Shown piece by piece: positions 9,980 to 19,620 of a stretch of 64,000 bases of DNA. Location: positions 1-64,000 of the forward strand of contig JAKIWQ010000001.1 in the NCBI GenBank assembly GCA_022749935.1, read 5' to 3'. The DNA comes from Thermoplasmata archaeon (GTDB lineage: Archaea > Thermoplasmatota > Thermoplasmata > Lutacidiplasmatales > UBA184). Below the pieces are notes generated by a model. That model made no database searches. It had not been told where the DNA came from and worked only from the letters and a program-made list of their open reading frames with translations. Made by a program: the position numbers and the translations under genes. How positions within the stretch are numbered: the first letter of the stretch is position 1; every line of letters begins with the position of its first letter.

Positions 9980-10133
9980 GCGAACTGCCCAAGGGCCGCG
10001 GATGGGCCCCTGGCCGCACGCGTATGATATCGGGGAAAGTGCGTCTAACCCGTTCGTGTAATCGTTCTCGCCTGTTTTGCGCTCGAGCGAACAGATTTGA
10101 GGGGGAGAGGCATGCTCCCGGTTGGATGTGCCG

Positions 10134-12272
10134 ATGGCGGTAAGTCGCCGGAGGAGACAGGCCACGTCTCGTACCCTTTGCCTTGTTGTCCTGATTGTTG
10201 TAGTGGCGTCTTCCGTAGCAATGGGCAACACGACTCGTAAGGGCTCGCTTGCCGCCCCAACATCCCCTTCGTCACTTCTTCGGGCTGAGGACAACAACTC
10301 GTCATCCTCACTGCTGTTACCCTCTTTATCCATCTCCTCATTTGGAACTTGGCCGATGTACGATCAAAACCCCTTCCGCACAGGCGATCAGGGCATGGAG
10401 CGAACCCTAGCCCGGACGAACGCCAGTCTGCTCACAATTTCTCCCCACTTCCCATTCGCCCCCTCCTACCTTCGGGCGGTCGCCGGCTCAGTTGCCGTGG
10501 CGAACGGCACGGCGTACTTCCCTTCCGCCGGCGGGAACCTCGTAGCATTGAACGTGACGACAGGGACTATTCATGGGAGTAGCTCATGGGTTGCCAACAC
10601 CACTCACTTCGGGATTATCAACTGCTCCGGATCGCCAAGCGGGCTAGTTTCTACCCCGGCCATTTGGGGGAATCTTGCCATCGTAGGAACCGGGGGTGCA
10701 CTCGGAGCCCAGGGGTACGGATGGGTACGCGCATACAACGTTACCGGCCCGAACCCAGGCACGGCCCGGTGGTCCACAAACCTAACGGGGAGTGTCGGCG
10801 GTTCCTGGGCAGGTGCTTACACCTGGTCGAGCCCGGTGATCGCGGGTGGTGATGCCTACATTGGGCTCGCTAGTGGTTGTGACGCTCCTCTTGTGCAGGG
10901 CGCTCTCTTTCAGCTCAATGCCACGACCGGAAACATCCTCAACGTTGCACATATGGTCTCAACCGGCCAGACGGGCGCTGGAATCTGGAGCTCGCCGACT
11001 GTGGACCTTAAGAACCACACAGTCTGGGTAACCACCGGCAATGAGAACAAGCACCAGATCTACCAACAATATGCCCGTTCTCTCATCGCGTTAAATACCA
11101 GCACCTTCCAAGTCATCGGGCACGCCCAGGAAGGGACCCCTGGGACCGACCAAGACTTTGGAGCCGGCCCGACCCTGTTCTCGACTTCATCGGGGGTTCC
11201 TATGGTTGTCGCGGTCAACAAGAACGATTCTGCCTATGCCTTCGCCCGGAGCAACTTCACGGGCAACATGTCGCCGAACGGAGGGGTGAAGGGATGGGTG
11301 TGGGAGAAGTACATCGGCGGACCAACGACCCCGGGGGCGATCGCACCCGCTGCATTTGGAGACAGCCAACTTTACTTCGCTGGGGGGCCGGAAGGGTCAC
11401 AGGCTGGCAGCGTATGGGCCCTCGCCCCGAGCGGGGCCACAATCTGGCATGTCGGCGTGGGGGGTTACATCCGGGCCGGGGTAACGTATGCGGACGGGCT
11501 GGTCATCGCCGCAGCAATCGGTTCTTCGAACAACGCCTCTTCTGTTATCATTCTGAACGCTACCAACGGCAGGCTGATCGCTGAGTACAACGCGAGCGGG
11601 CAGGTCAACGGGGAGCCGGCAGTGGCGGACGGCCGCGTCTACTTCGGAACGGCGTGGGGAAACGCCGGTGGGCCGGACTTCTCGGCTCCCGGCTCGCTCT
11701 ACGCTCTTGAGATCCCCATCCACGCTCAACCCAATGCATACCCGGGGACCGTGCCTACTCCGGTGGTTGTGTTCGACGGCCTCGGTATCGGCGGGTCCCC
11801 TCCTTATTCCTGCGTATGGATCTTTGGCCCTGGGGCTAGGTCGAATCTCTGTGGCTTGGTGAGCTATTCGTACACCAGCACCGGGGTTTACGAAGCCAGC
11901 CTCTGGGTGAATGATTCGGTAAGCGAATCGTCCAGGTGGATCTATACTATTCAGGTCGTTGACAACGGGGGATGCCTCTTAGGGCATCCGTGTTCTAATT
12001 GGATTCTCGTTGGGAACTTCACGACGGGCGGCTGTTACGCTCAGCCCCCCTCGCTATTTTGTCCAGTGAATGGGCTGCTAGACTTCGCTTCGTACAGTTC
12101 GGGGGGGACGCCCCCCTATACGTATCTCTGGAACTTCGGAGACAGGACACAATCGGAACTCCCCACCCCGATTCACCAGTACTTGGAACCGGGTGAATAC
12201 ACGGTTACGCTGACCCTTACTGACAAGAATCACCTACAGGCCTCGACACAGTTCGTGGTCACGGCGACCTGA
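10134..12272 (+). CDS. Secreted PQQ-type beta-propeller protein with C-terminal PKD domains
   Basis: TWPMYDQNPFRTGDQG..., repeated NGTAYFPSAGGNLVALNVTTG / DGRVYFGTAWGN...LYALE blades, PKD motif PPYTYLWNFGDRTQSELPTPIHQYLEPGEYTVTLTLTD; signal-like N-terminus. Confidence 0.8.
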   Translation: MAVSRRRRQATSRTLCLVVLIVVVASSVAMGNTTRKGSLAAPTSPSSLLRAEDNNSSSSLLLPSLSISSFGTWPMYDQNPFRTGDQGMERTLARTNASLLTISPHFPFAPSYLRAVAGSVAVANGTAYFPSAGGNLVALNVTTGTIHGSSSWVANTTHFGIINCSGSPSGLVSTPAIWGNLAIVGTGGALGAQGYGWVRAYNVTGPNPGTARWSTNLTGSVGGSWAGAYTWSSPVIAGGDAYIGLASGCDAPLVQGALFQLNATTGNILNVAHMVSTGQTGAGIWSSPTVDLKNHTVWVTTGNENKHQIYQQYARSLIALNTSTFQVIGHAQEGTPGTDQDFGAGPTLFSTSSGVPMVVAVNKNDSAYAFARSNFTGNMSPNGGVKGWVWEKYIGGPTTPGAIAPAAFGDSQLYFAGGPEGSQAGSVWALAPSGATIWHVGVGGYIRAGVTYADGLVIAAAIGSSNNASSVIILNATNGRLIAEYNASGQVNGEPAVADGRVYFGTAWGNAGGPDFSAPGSLYALEIPIHAQPNAYPGTVPTPVVVFDGLGIGGSPPYSCVWIFGPGARSNLCGLVSYSYTSTGVYEASLWVNDSVSESSRWIYTIQVVDNGGCLLGHPCSNWILVGNFTTGGCYAQPPSLFCPVNGLLDFASYSSGGTPPYTYLWNFGDRTQSELPTPIHQYLEPGEYTVTLTLTDKNHLQASTQFVVTAT

Positions 12273-12308
12273 GTCGAAGGCCCCACACGACGCAGGGCCG
12301 CGTGGGAA

Positions 12309-15300
12309 ATGTCGATATCCGACATCGGTGGACCGCATGGGAGAAGGAACGGACGTCGCGGAGGACGGTCATTTGATGCGTGTCGAACCTGGCGCGTACG
12401 TGGTACGGGGTGGGTACAAGCCATCCAGTCGACCCTTTTGATCATCCTTCTGGTTTCCTCCATCCCTTGGGGGACGATTCACTCACGGCCCTTTGATGTC
12501 CCCTCTAGCGGAGAGCGATCAGTCTCGACCTCGGCCGAGGTCGCGGCTGTTGCTCCGACTCACTCGGTACATGCTGAAGGGCGTACCGAGGTGACAAACT
12601 CGCGGTGGGCCCCTACCACAACCGCATACACCTTAGACCCGCTCAACAGGACTTTGATCCAGGGAGCGTTCAGCCCTCCCGCTCCTGGGTATCCGTGGGG
12701 CGCGCTCGACATCCCGTCACTTGGTGAAGTCGTTCTGGGCGACAGCCAAGGCGGCGATGTGTACCTGATAAATGCCACTAACGGCGGTGAAGTACGTGCA
12801 TTGCCTGTGGGCAACACGCCGGACGCATTCGCCTATGATCCGACCACAAGAATTCTGTACTGCACCCTGGCAGGAGGCGAAGATGACTCGATTTCGTTCG
12901 TGAATCTGTCCACCGGGGAGGTCGAAAGGACGTTGACAGGGATCCACAACGCCGGAGACTTGCTGTACGATTCATCGAACAATCTACTCTATGTAACGAA
13001 CTGGAGCGGACTGCTTGAATTGAATGGGTCGACAGGCTCGGTCGAATCCTACCTACCCATTCATTGGGGGGTCAAACCGCTCGTCCTCGACCCTCTCACT
13101 GGGTCTCTGTTCGTAGCAGATGCTGGCAATGGCACAGTCTACATAATCAACACGAGCCTGAATCAGGTAAAATCGAATCTGACGATCCATAACAGTGGCG
13201 GCGGCTCGGCGGTTGCGATGCTCTTCGATCCGCACAGCCGGCAGATCTACACGGCCGACTACGGAGACGGAAACGTGTCTGTTATCGACGCTACTTCTAT
13301 GAAGGTAAACCGGACCACCCCCGAAATCAATTTAGGAGGCGTGCTCACCTCCCTTGCCCTGAACCCCACGACCCATGAGGTGTATGTCAGTAACTGCGCC
13401 CCGCCCCCCCTCAACTTTCGAACCTGTATCATCTACGACTCAAATGACACTCTCGCGTCCCAGACACTCCCGGACTCCTTTCCGGCCTTCCTCGCGTACG
13501 ACTCGGCCTCGAGTCACCTGCGGGTCATCATCAACTACGAGTCGAGCTATGGGTTCAGCGGCTCGGACGACCGCCAAGTTGGTTTCGTATCGATCGTTAC
13601 CTCCTACCTCGGGGGGGCGTTGGATTCAGCGAACGGCCTCGAATACATTGCGACGCCGGCGCTGGGGGGGGTTTGCGTGCTCCCGGGGACGATCACCGTC
13701 CTGGATCCAAGCCCGAAACCTTCCTTCGTCGCTTCTCTGCCAGTCGGAGATGGTCCCAGCCAGGTGGCCTACGACTCAGCCGACGGTCGAATCTTTGTCA
13801 CGAATTACTGCTCGAATTCGGTGAGCGTGATTGACGCGACGAACGATTCGATAGTCCGCCTTGATCTCCCGGTCGGCTCCGAACCGTACGGGATCACCTT
13901 CGACTCTCTCAAGGACACAATTTGGATTGCGGACTACAATTCACAGAACCTGACAGTGCTCAACGGGTCCACGCTTGCGACGGTCCGGACGGTCACCTTG
14001 CCGCTAGCATATCCGTACGGTCTGGCAATCGACCCAACCGCACACTCGGTGTTCGTCTCGGATATTGTCGGCAACGCGGTGACCGTAGTGAATTCGACCA
14101 CCTATAGCATTTCAACCCTGATGATCCCAGTCGGATCTAGCCCCCAAGGGATCTTTTACGACCCCCAGAATGGAAATGTGTATGTTGCGAATGGTGGCTC
14201 GGACAACATCACGGTAATCAATGGCACGAACGATAGTGTAGTCGAGTCAATCGCGACCGCCGGAGGGACGACGGCCCTCGCCCTTGATCCGATCGACCAC
14301 CTGATCCTCGGCACCAACGCGGGGGGAAGTCGGATCATCGTGCTCGACGCACTCACAAACCTAGCGGAGTTCTCGAGTCTTCCAGCCTCCGGGAACCCGC
14401 AGGGGATCGTCTACGTCCCAACGGACCACCAGGTTGACGTGTTCAACTTCGGAGCCAGCGCCATCAACATTCTGGCCGACGCTCCGACCCTTTCCAACTT
14501 CACTGCGAACCCAGCCCAATCCGAGGTTGGGACCCTGCTTACCTTCTTCGCTATCGCCGCCAACGGCACTCCTCCCTACGCCTTCTCGTACTCCGGACTT
14601 CCCCCCGGATGCGCATCGACCGACAGCGTCGTCATCGCATGCACGCCCACCCTCCCGGGCCAGTTCGTTGTGACCCTCACCGTCGTTGACTCGGCGAGCT
14701 ACTTCTGGTCCGCCACTCTCAAAGTATCTGTGTGGACCCACTTAGGGTCCGGAGCCCTGAGCGTCAGACCCCCGACGATCGACTTGGGGATGACGACCAC
14801 GTTCGCCCTCACCGGGGCGGGTGGAGTACCGCCGGTCACTTACGCCTACCAGGGCCTCCCGTCCGGCTGCTCCTCCTCCGACAGTCCCTTCGTGAACTGC
14901 ACCCCTGCGGGGGTGGGCAGTTTCGTTGTGGTTGGGTTCGTGACGGACAATCTCGGTGTGGTTTCTGTCGCTGCGACTGGTCTTAGGGTGAATCCGCCGC
15001 CTCTGGTCGAGGCGTTCGTCAATACCCCCACTACCATTCTGGTGAACTCGTCCGTCCTCCTCCTCGCAAGTGTCTCTGGGGGTACTGCCCCCTTCAGCTA
15101 CTCGTATCGCGGGCTCCCACCCGGATGCTCCTCCACCGACTCCACCGCACTGGGCTGCACGCCTACCGTTCCGGGAAACTTCACCGTCACCCTCACCGCG
15201 AGTGATTCCCTAGGGCGAAGTGTGAACGCGAGCCTACCAATCACCGTCTTGCCCCCGCCGGTCGCGACACTTCCTCCACAGATCTCGGCCTTCTTTGCGG

Positions 15301-15704
15301 ACCCATCGACGGTGACGATCGGAACTAATGTCACTTTCTACGTGCTGCACACAGGTGGGACTCCCTCCTATACCCTGAGTTGGACGGGGCTCCCCGCTGC
15401 TTGTCTGGTGAACAATCAAACCGCCTCCACCCTAACATGCCGCCCCACTCAAGTCGGTAGTTTCTCGGTCCGGGTCAATCTGACCGATGCGCTCGGTCGA
15501 TCAGTGGAGAGCCGGACCTCCCTAACGGTGCTTGCGGCCGAGCCAAACGCCACGGTTCCCCCTGCCCCACCCGAAATCTTGGGATTGACTCTCGTCTACC
15601 TTGGGGTGATAGCCGCAGTTATCGGGGGCGTCGTGGGGGCAATCGCGACGCTTCTCATCTCGCGTGGCAGACAGAAGCCAAGGAATGATACCATGTCGAC
15701 GTAG
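12309..15704 (+). CDS. Surface-anchored beta-propeller/Ig-like protein, paralog of 5428-8832
   Basis: Near-collinear with 5428-8832 over its full length (GGVCVLPGTITVLDPSPKPSFVASLPVGDGPSQVAYDSADGRIFVTNYCSNSVSVID); same four Cys-containing C-terminal domains and C-terminal TM. Confidence 0.82.
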   Translation: MSISDIGGPHGRRNGRRGGRSFDACRTWRVRGTGWVQAIQSTLLIILLVSSIPWGTIHSRPFDVPSSGERSVSTSAEVAAVAPTHSVHAEGRTEVTNSRWAPTTTAYTLDPLNRTLIQGAFSPPAPGYPWGALDIPSLGEVVLGDSQGGDVYLINATNGGEVRALPVGNTPDAFAYDPTTRILYCTLAGGEDDSISFVNLSTGEVERTLTGIHNAGDLLYDSSNNLLYVTNWSGLLELNGSTGSVESYLPIHWGVKPLVLDPLTGSLFVADAGNGTVYIINTSLNQVKSNLTIHNSGGGSAVAMLFDPHSRQIYTADYGDGNVSVIDATSMKVNRTTPEINLGGVLTSLALNPTTHEVYVSNCAPPPLNFRTCIIYDSNDTLASQTLPDSFPAFLAYDSASSHLRVIINYESSYGFSGSDDRQVGFVSIVTSYLGGALDSANGLEYIATPALGGVCVLPGTITVLDPSPKPSFVASLPVGDGPSQVAYDSADGRIFVTNYCSNSVSVIDATNDSIVRLDLPVGSEPYGITFDSLKDTIWIADYNSQNLTVLNGSTLATVRTVTLPLAYPYGLAIDPTAHSVFVSDIVGNAVTVVNSTTYSISTLMIPVGSSPQGIFYDPQNGNVYVANGGSDNITVINGTNDSVVESIATAGGTTALALDPIDHLILGTNAGGSRIIVLDALTNLAEFSSLPASGNPQGIVYVPTDHQVDVFNFGASAINILADAPTLSNFTANPAQSEVGTLLTFFAIAANGTPPYAFSYSGLPPGCASTDSVVIACTPTLPGQFVVTLTVVDSASYFWSATLKVSVWTHLGSGALSVRPPTIDLGMTTTFALTGAGGVPPVTYAYQGLPSGCSSSDSPFVNCTPAGVGSFVVVGFVTDNLGVVSVAATGLRVNPPPLVEAFVNTPTTILVNSSVLLLASVSGGTAPFSYSYRGLPPGCSSTDSTALGCTPTVPGNFTVTLTASDSLGRSVNASLPITVLPPPVATLPPQISAFFADPSTVTIGTNVTFYVLHTGGTPSYTLSWTGLPAACLVNNQTASTLTCRPTQVGSFSVRVNLTDALGRSVESRTSLTVLAAEPNATVPPAPPEILGLTLVYLGVIAAVIGGVVGAIATLLISRGRQKPRNDTMST

Positions 15705-15739
15705 CAGATGCCCGGCCTGTAAAGGCTGGTCAACCGGAC

Positions 15740-16295
15740 TCGGACGTGTAGGCGGCCCGGGTGTAGGCAGCGACCCTCCAAAGTCTGTCCGGACCCCTCG
15801 CGCACGAGCGGCGCAAGGCGGCCTGGTTCTCCGTGCGGTACGGGATTATGGAGGGACAGTACCGAAGAGGGGGTTCCTTCCACGTCGGATCCCGATTCAC
15901 ATCATGACGCCGATTGACGAATCCGTCAAGAGAACGGCGGAAAGCCAGAGCCTAGATTGCCGGTGTGGGAAGACCCCCTTCACGAGGCTCATGGATTCCT
16001 GACTTCGGAGGCCCTTGGCCTGATAGCCGTAGTCCACGCCTCCATGGTCACCTGGGGTCTTGTGCCACTCTGCTATCATGGTCGGAAAGATTGGTGTGGC
16101 CCCGTCCGTCCAAACAGGCTGTGACGTAGGTCGTGGCCGGTGCCACTGGCTCCCGCCCCGTGCGGGTTCTACAGGCCTGACGGTTCCCTAAGGAAATGCC
16201 AGGTCTAGCGGGCGTCGGATTCACCTCCTCGAGGGTTCGAATACTCGCAACGGGGCGATTCTACGAGGTGATTAGCGGGGCATGGATTTGAACCA
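15740..16295. repeat. Copy B of the duplicated block, ending in the intact tRNA-iMet gene
   Basis: Homologous to about 8884-9418 at an offset of about 6.88 kb. Confidence 0.75.
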
Positions 16296-16375
16296 TGGAT
16301 CTACGGGTTATGAGCCCGTCGGGATTTCAGGACGGCCGGGATTCCCGGACGTTTTCCTGACTACCCTACCCCGCT
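16273..16375 (-). tRNA. Initiator tRNA-Met (CAT) with a 28-nt D-loop insertion, probable non-canonical intron
   Basis: AGCGGGG acceptor pairs with CCCCGCT; anticodon arm ACGGG-CTCATAA-CCCGT; T-arm CATGG-TTCAAAT-CCATG; archaeal iMet-type D-arm GGGTAGTCAGGA/AATCCC interrupted by 28 nt. Confidence 0.85.
16327..16354 (-). other. Putative 28-nt intron in the D-loop of tRNA-iMet
   Basis: AAACGTCCGGGAATCCCGGCCGTCCTGA; TCAGGA(exon)/TCCTGA(intron 3' end) helix, A-rich bulges at both junctions, inner CCGGG-AAT-CCCGG hairpin. Exact boundaries ambiguous within the A-runs. Confidence 0.65.
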
Positions 16376-16525
16376 GCGCGGCGCCCATGGAGGGCTCCGT
16401 ATATGAGCTTCAACCTCGGCGGAGCGGACTCGATGGCCTCTCGATGGGTTCCTGTCGAAAGGGTCGTGCGTCGACCTCGTAGAATCACCGGGTGACCACA
16501 ATCCCATTTACTCCCCCGTCGCGAA

Positions 16526-17569
16526 GTGAAGGGCATGCGGGTGGGTGCATTCTCCGTCGTCGAGTCCCGATCGGGCGCCTCGGCCGAACCGCTGGCGGAG
16601 CGCTTCGACGAGCTCCTCCGATTGGTCGAGACCTCGGAGCGCGCCGGGCTTACGTCCTTCTGGGTCGCGGAACATCACTTTCAATCGAGTGGATTGTGCC
16701 CATCTCCGCCCGTGTTGCTGGCGGCCGCCGGCCAGCGAACCGGGTCCATCCGGCTCGGGTCCCTCGTGTGCGTGCTCCCGTTTCATCGGCCGATCGACGT
16801 GGCCGAGGAGTACTCCCTGCTCGACGTGCTCCTTCACGGGAGGCTCAACCTGGGGGTCGGCTCCGGATACGTGCCGCTCGAACTCGACGCCTACGGGGTC
16901 CCGGGGGCGTCCAAGCGGGAATGGTTCGATCGAAACCTGGCGGAGGTACACGCGGCCCTCCGGGGAGAGGCGATCGGGATTCCCGGGGGCGGGTCGGTGC
17001 GACTAAACGTGCGCTCTCCTCAGATGCCCCATCCCCCGATTTGGGTAGCGGCCCAGCGTCGAGAAAGCGTTCCTCACGTCGCAAGGGCGGGACTGTCCAT
17101 CGCGTTCCTCCCGTACGCGACGTTTCAAGACCCTACCGAACTCGGAGCGTCGATCAGGGAGTACCGCAGGGCCCTGCCGGAGGGGGTCCAGGGGACGGTC
17201 TCCGTCGCGATGCCGGTCTACGTCGGAGAGGACACCGGACGGGCGACCCGGGCCCTCGATCGTCACCTCCAGAGTCGCCCGTCGTCGCAACAAGGGTTCT
17301 ACGAAGGGGCCGTGCGCCGGGGTCCTTCCCTCATTTCGGCCGCCGCGGTCGAGCGGGCCGGATTCGCCCTGTTCGGCCCATCGTCCGATCTCCCCGACCG
17401 TCTCGAGGAGTTTGACCGGCTCGGCGTGGACGAGATCCTGGGAATGTACGACATTGGGGACCTGCCGGCCGAACGGGTCGTCCAGTCGATCCGACGGATT
17501 GGCTCGGTCTGCCCGGGGGCCGTCGGCCTCGCGCCGATGGGGGTTCGTTCGACCGCCGCTGCGAGATAG
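16526..17569 (+). CDS. Luciferase-like (LLM class) flavin-dependent oxidoreductase
   Basis: SFWVAEHHF..., GSLVCVLPFHRPIDVAEEYSLLDVL..GRLNLGVGSGY motifs typical of bacterial luciferase-like monooxygenases. Confidence 0.82.
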   Translation: MKGMRVGAFSVVESRSGASAEPLAERFDELLRLVETSERAGLTSFWVAEHHFQSSGLCPSPPVLLAAAGQRTGSIRLGSLVCVLPFHRPIDVAEEYSLLDVLLHGRLNLGVGSGYVPLELDAYGVPGASKREWFDRNLAEVHAALRGEAIGIPGGGSVRLNVRSPQMPHPPIWVAAQRRESVPHVARAGLSIAFLPYATFQDPTELGASIREYRRALPEGVQGTVSVAMPVYVGEDTGRATRALDRHLQSRPSSQQGFYEGAVRRGPSLISAAAVERAGFALFGPSSDLPDRLEEFDRLGVDEILGMYDIGDLPAERVVQSIRRIGSVCPGAVGLAPMGVRSTAAAR

Positions 17570-17615
17570 AAGAAGGGGCGGGGAAGGGGTTGGCTCCGGC
17601 GGTGTCGGGATCGAC

Positions 17616-17774
17616 CTACGGGTGCTTGGCCATTTTGAGGATTTCTGCCTCAGGCACATCCTTCTGGTGGGTGTGTTTGAGGTGCCACTGAACCGTGGCG
17701 ACCAGTTCCTTCTGGTCCTTCGAGACGACTTCGAACCCGTCGGCACACTCGACTTTCATCCTTCCGCATCCCAT
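17616..17774 (-). CDS. Small DUF1059-type protein
   Basis: MGCGRMKVECADGFEVVSKDQKELVATVQWHLKHTHQKDV: CxxGF...E....HxxxxH pattern. Confidence 0.65.
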   Translation of the reverse strand: MGCGRMKVECADGFEVVSKDQKELVATVQWHLKHTHQKDVPEAEILKMAKHP

Positions 17775-17902
17775 GGTTTCACTCTGCCCACCGTGCGGTG
17801 GACGAGGGGGAGTAGGACTCCGCCGGGATATAGGGGCTAGTAGTGGCCCCGAATGACAACAACCCGCGCTCTGCGGCGAAGGCGAGCCCCTCCGGCGGGC
17901 GA

Positions 17903-18769
17903 TTACCTCGTCCGGCGGACCTTCGGCCCGGGTTTTGCAGGGGGTCGGGTTCGAGGGGCTCGACGCACCCGCCACGTGGCCGGTCCCGCGCGTTCCCACA
18001 TCCCGTCAAAGTAGAGCCCTTGGCTCCGTATGAAATCGGGGTTGTCCGTCCAGATGGCCACCTCCTGCACTCCCCGTGCGTGTCCATTGGGAACCGGGAA
18101 GATCAGCACTTCCCGGTCGTCGACGATCGTCACGCGCGCCGATTGTGGGTAGAGCTGGCGGATCTCCAAGGAGGGGAACAACCGGCTCGACCGTTCGAAG
18201 CCGTGAAGGACGGACCGCACGCGGGGGTCGGATTCGACGATCATCCGGACGCGTCCTCCGGACCGGAGGAACCGGGGGATCTCTTGCTGGATCCCGTACT
18301 CGACCGAACGTCGAAGGCCACTGTGAGTGATCATGACGGACAGATTAGTCCGAGCTCGCTTCACCATCTCCCGTAGGAGGGGGTAGATCCCGGGCGCTCC
18401 TTGCAGGACTTGAAAGCGCGGCGCCCCCGCCTGGCTTTGATCGAGATAGGTGGGGAGCAGTTCGGTCAGTGCCGTCGCCAGCTTCTCGTCCTCGGTGACT
18501 CCGGAACGCTTGGTCTCGAGATGCTCGTCGAACAGGGTTCGGGGGGCGACGGGGACATAGCGTCGGGGGCGCTCGGCTGTCACTGTGACGGTCCCCCGGG
18601 CGCGGAGTGCATCCAACATGCGGTAGGCGACCACGCGGTCCGATCCGGCCTCCCGCGCCAGTTCCGGTGCGGTCGACGGTCCGCGTTGGAGCAGAGCGAG
18701 ATAGAGCTGGGCCTCCCGCTCGTTCAAGCCGAAGCGGACTAGCGACTGGATCATCTCGGTACGGTCCAC
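17903..18769 (-). CDS. TrmB-family transcriptional regulator
   Basis: FGLNEREAQLYLALLQRGPSTAPELAREAGSDRVVAYRMLDALRARGTVTV winged-helix domain plus a C-terminal TrmB-type domain. Confidence 0.85.
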   Translation of the reverse strand: MDRTEMIQSLVRFGLNEREAQLYLALLQRGPSTAPELAREAGSDRVVAYRMLDALRARGTVTVTAERPRRYVPVAPRTLFDEHLETKRSGVTEDEKLATALTELLPTYLDQSQAGAPRFQVLQGAPGIYPLLREMVKRARTNLSVMITHSGLRRSVEYGIQQEIPRFLRSGGRVRMIVESDPRVRSVLHGFERSSRLFPSLEIRQLYPQSARVTIVDDREVLIFPVPNGHARGVQEVAIWTDNPDFIRSQGLYFDGMWERAGPATWRVRRAPRTRPPAKPGPKVRRTR

Positions 18770-19035
18770 GGGAACTCAAACCTCGCCGCCGGGGACCCGA
18801 GTAGACGGTTGTCATTACAAAAGCTACGGGGTCACTCGATATCGAACGTCCCCCTCAGGCGCAGCCCGAGGGCCCGGATCGGGCGACGCGCACATCGGGC
18901 GCGCGATGGAGGCTCCGTGGTGCATCGCGACGGAGAGTCGGAAGACTCGCACCGTGCCGACCCGGTACGCCCGCCGAGTTTCACAGGACCGGGGGATGAC
19001 CCCCCATCCGGAGGTTCGACGGGCCCGCGAATGTT

Positions 19036-19425
19036 TCAGCCCTTGGGGGGCTGGTACAGACCCACCGTGTTTCCTTCGCTGTCCTTGAAGTAGCCCGTGA
19101 AGCCCATGCTGCCGTCTCCGATGGGCTGTTTCTTCTGGATGATCTTTCCCCCATTCTTCTCGACCGACTTCTCGGCCGCGGTCAGATCGTCCACGATGAT
19201 CGTCACGACCGGATGCTCAAGAGGGCCCCCGCGTTTCCCGATCCCGCCACCGATGGACCCAGGTTTGGTAGGCATTCCCTGGTCATCGACGGGTCCGGTG
19301 CTGACCATCGTGTAGTCCATCCCCGGCATCTCGTTCATCTTCCAGCCGAACGTCGTCGAGTAGAACTTTCGGGCGCGTTCGGGTTTGTCCGCGGGTATCT
19401 CAAAGTGGCCCACTTCTCCGGTCAT
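19036..19425 (-). CDS. VOC (glyoxalase/bleomycin-resistance) family protein
   Basis: GEVGHFEIPADKPERARKFYSTTFGWKM...GYFKDSEGNTVGLYQ. Confidence 0.85.
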   Translation of the reverse strand: MTGEVGHFEIPADKPERARKFYSTTFGWKMNEMPGMDYTMVSTGPVDDQGMPTKPGSIGGGIGKRGGPLEHPVVTIIVDDLTAAEKSVEKNGGKIIQKKQPIGDGSMGFTGYFKDSEGNTVGLYQPPKG

Positions 19426-19620
19426 GGCTCTTCGGGCGAGGGAGTACCTCGGCGATTAAAGGAGTTCGGAGAGAGGGTGAAACGCCCGCCCCCGACCAGG
19501 CCGAAGAGTGGAGTCTGAGACCGCAGGCGCGTCCGGGTCGTGCGATGTCGCGCGGATCCTGGCCGCGGCGGAGACATCGTGGTCGACCCGGGGGTCGACC
19601 GGGAAGTACGAAGCCTAGGG

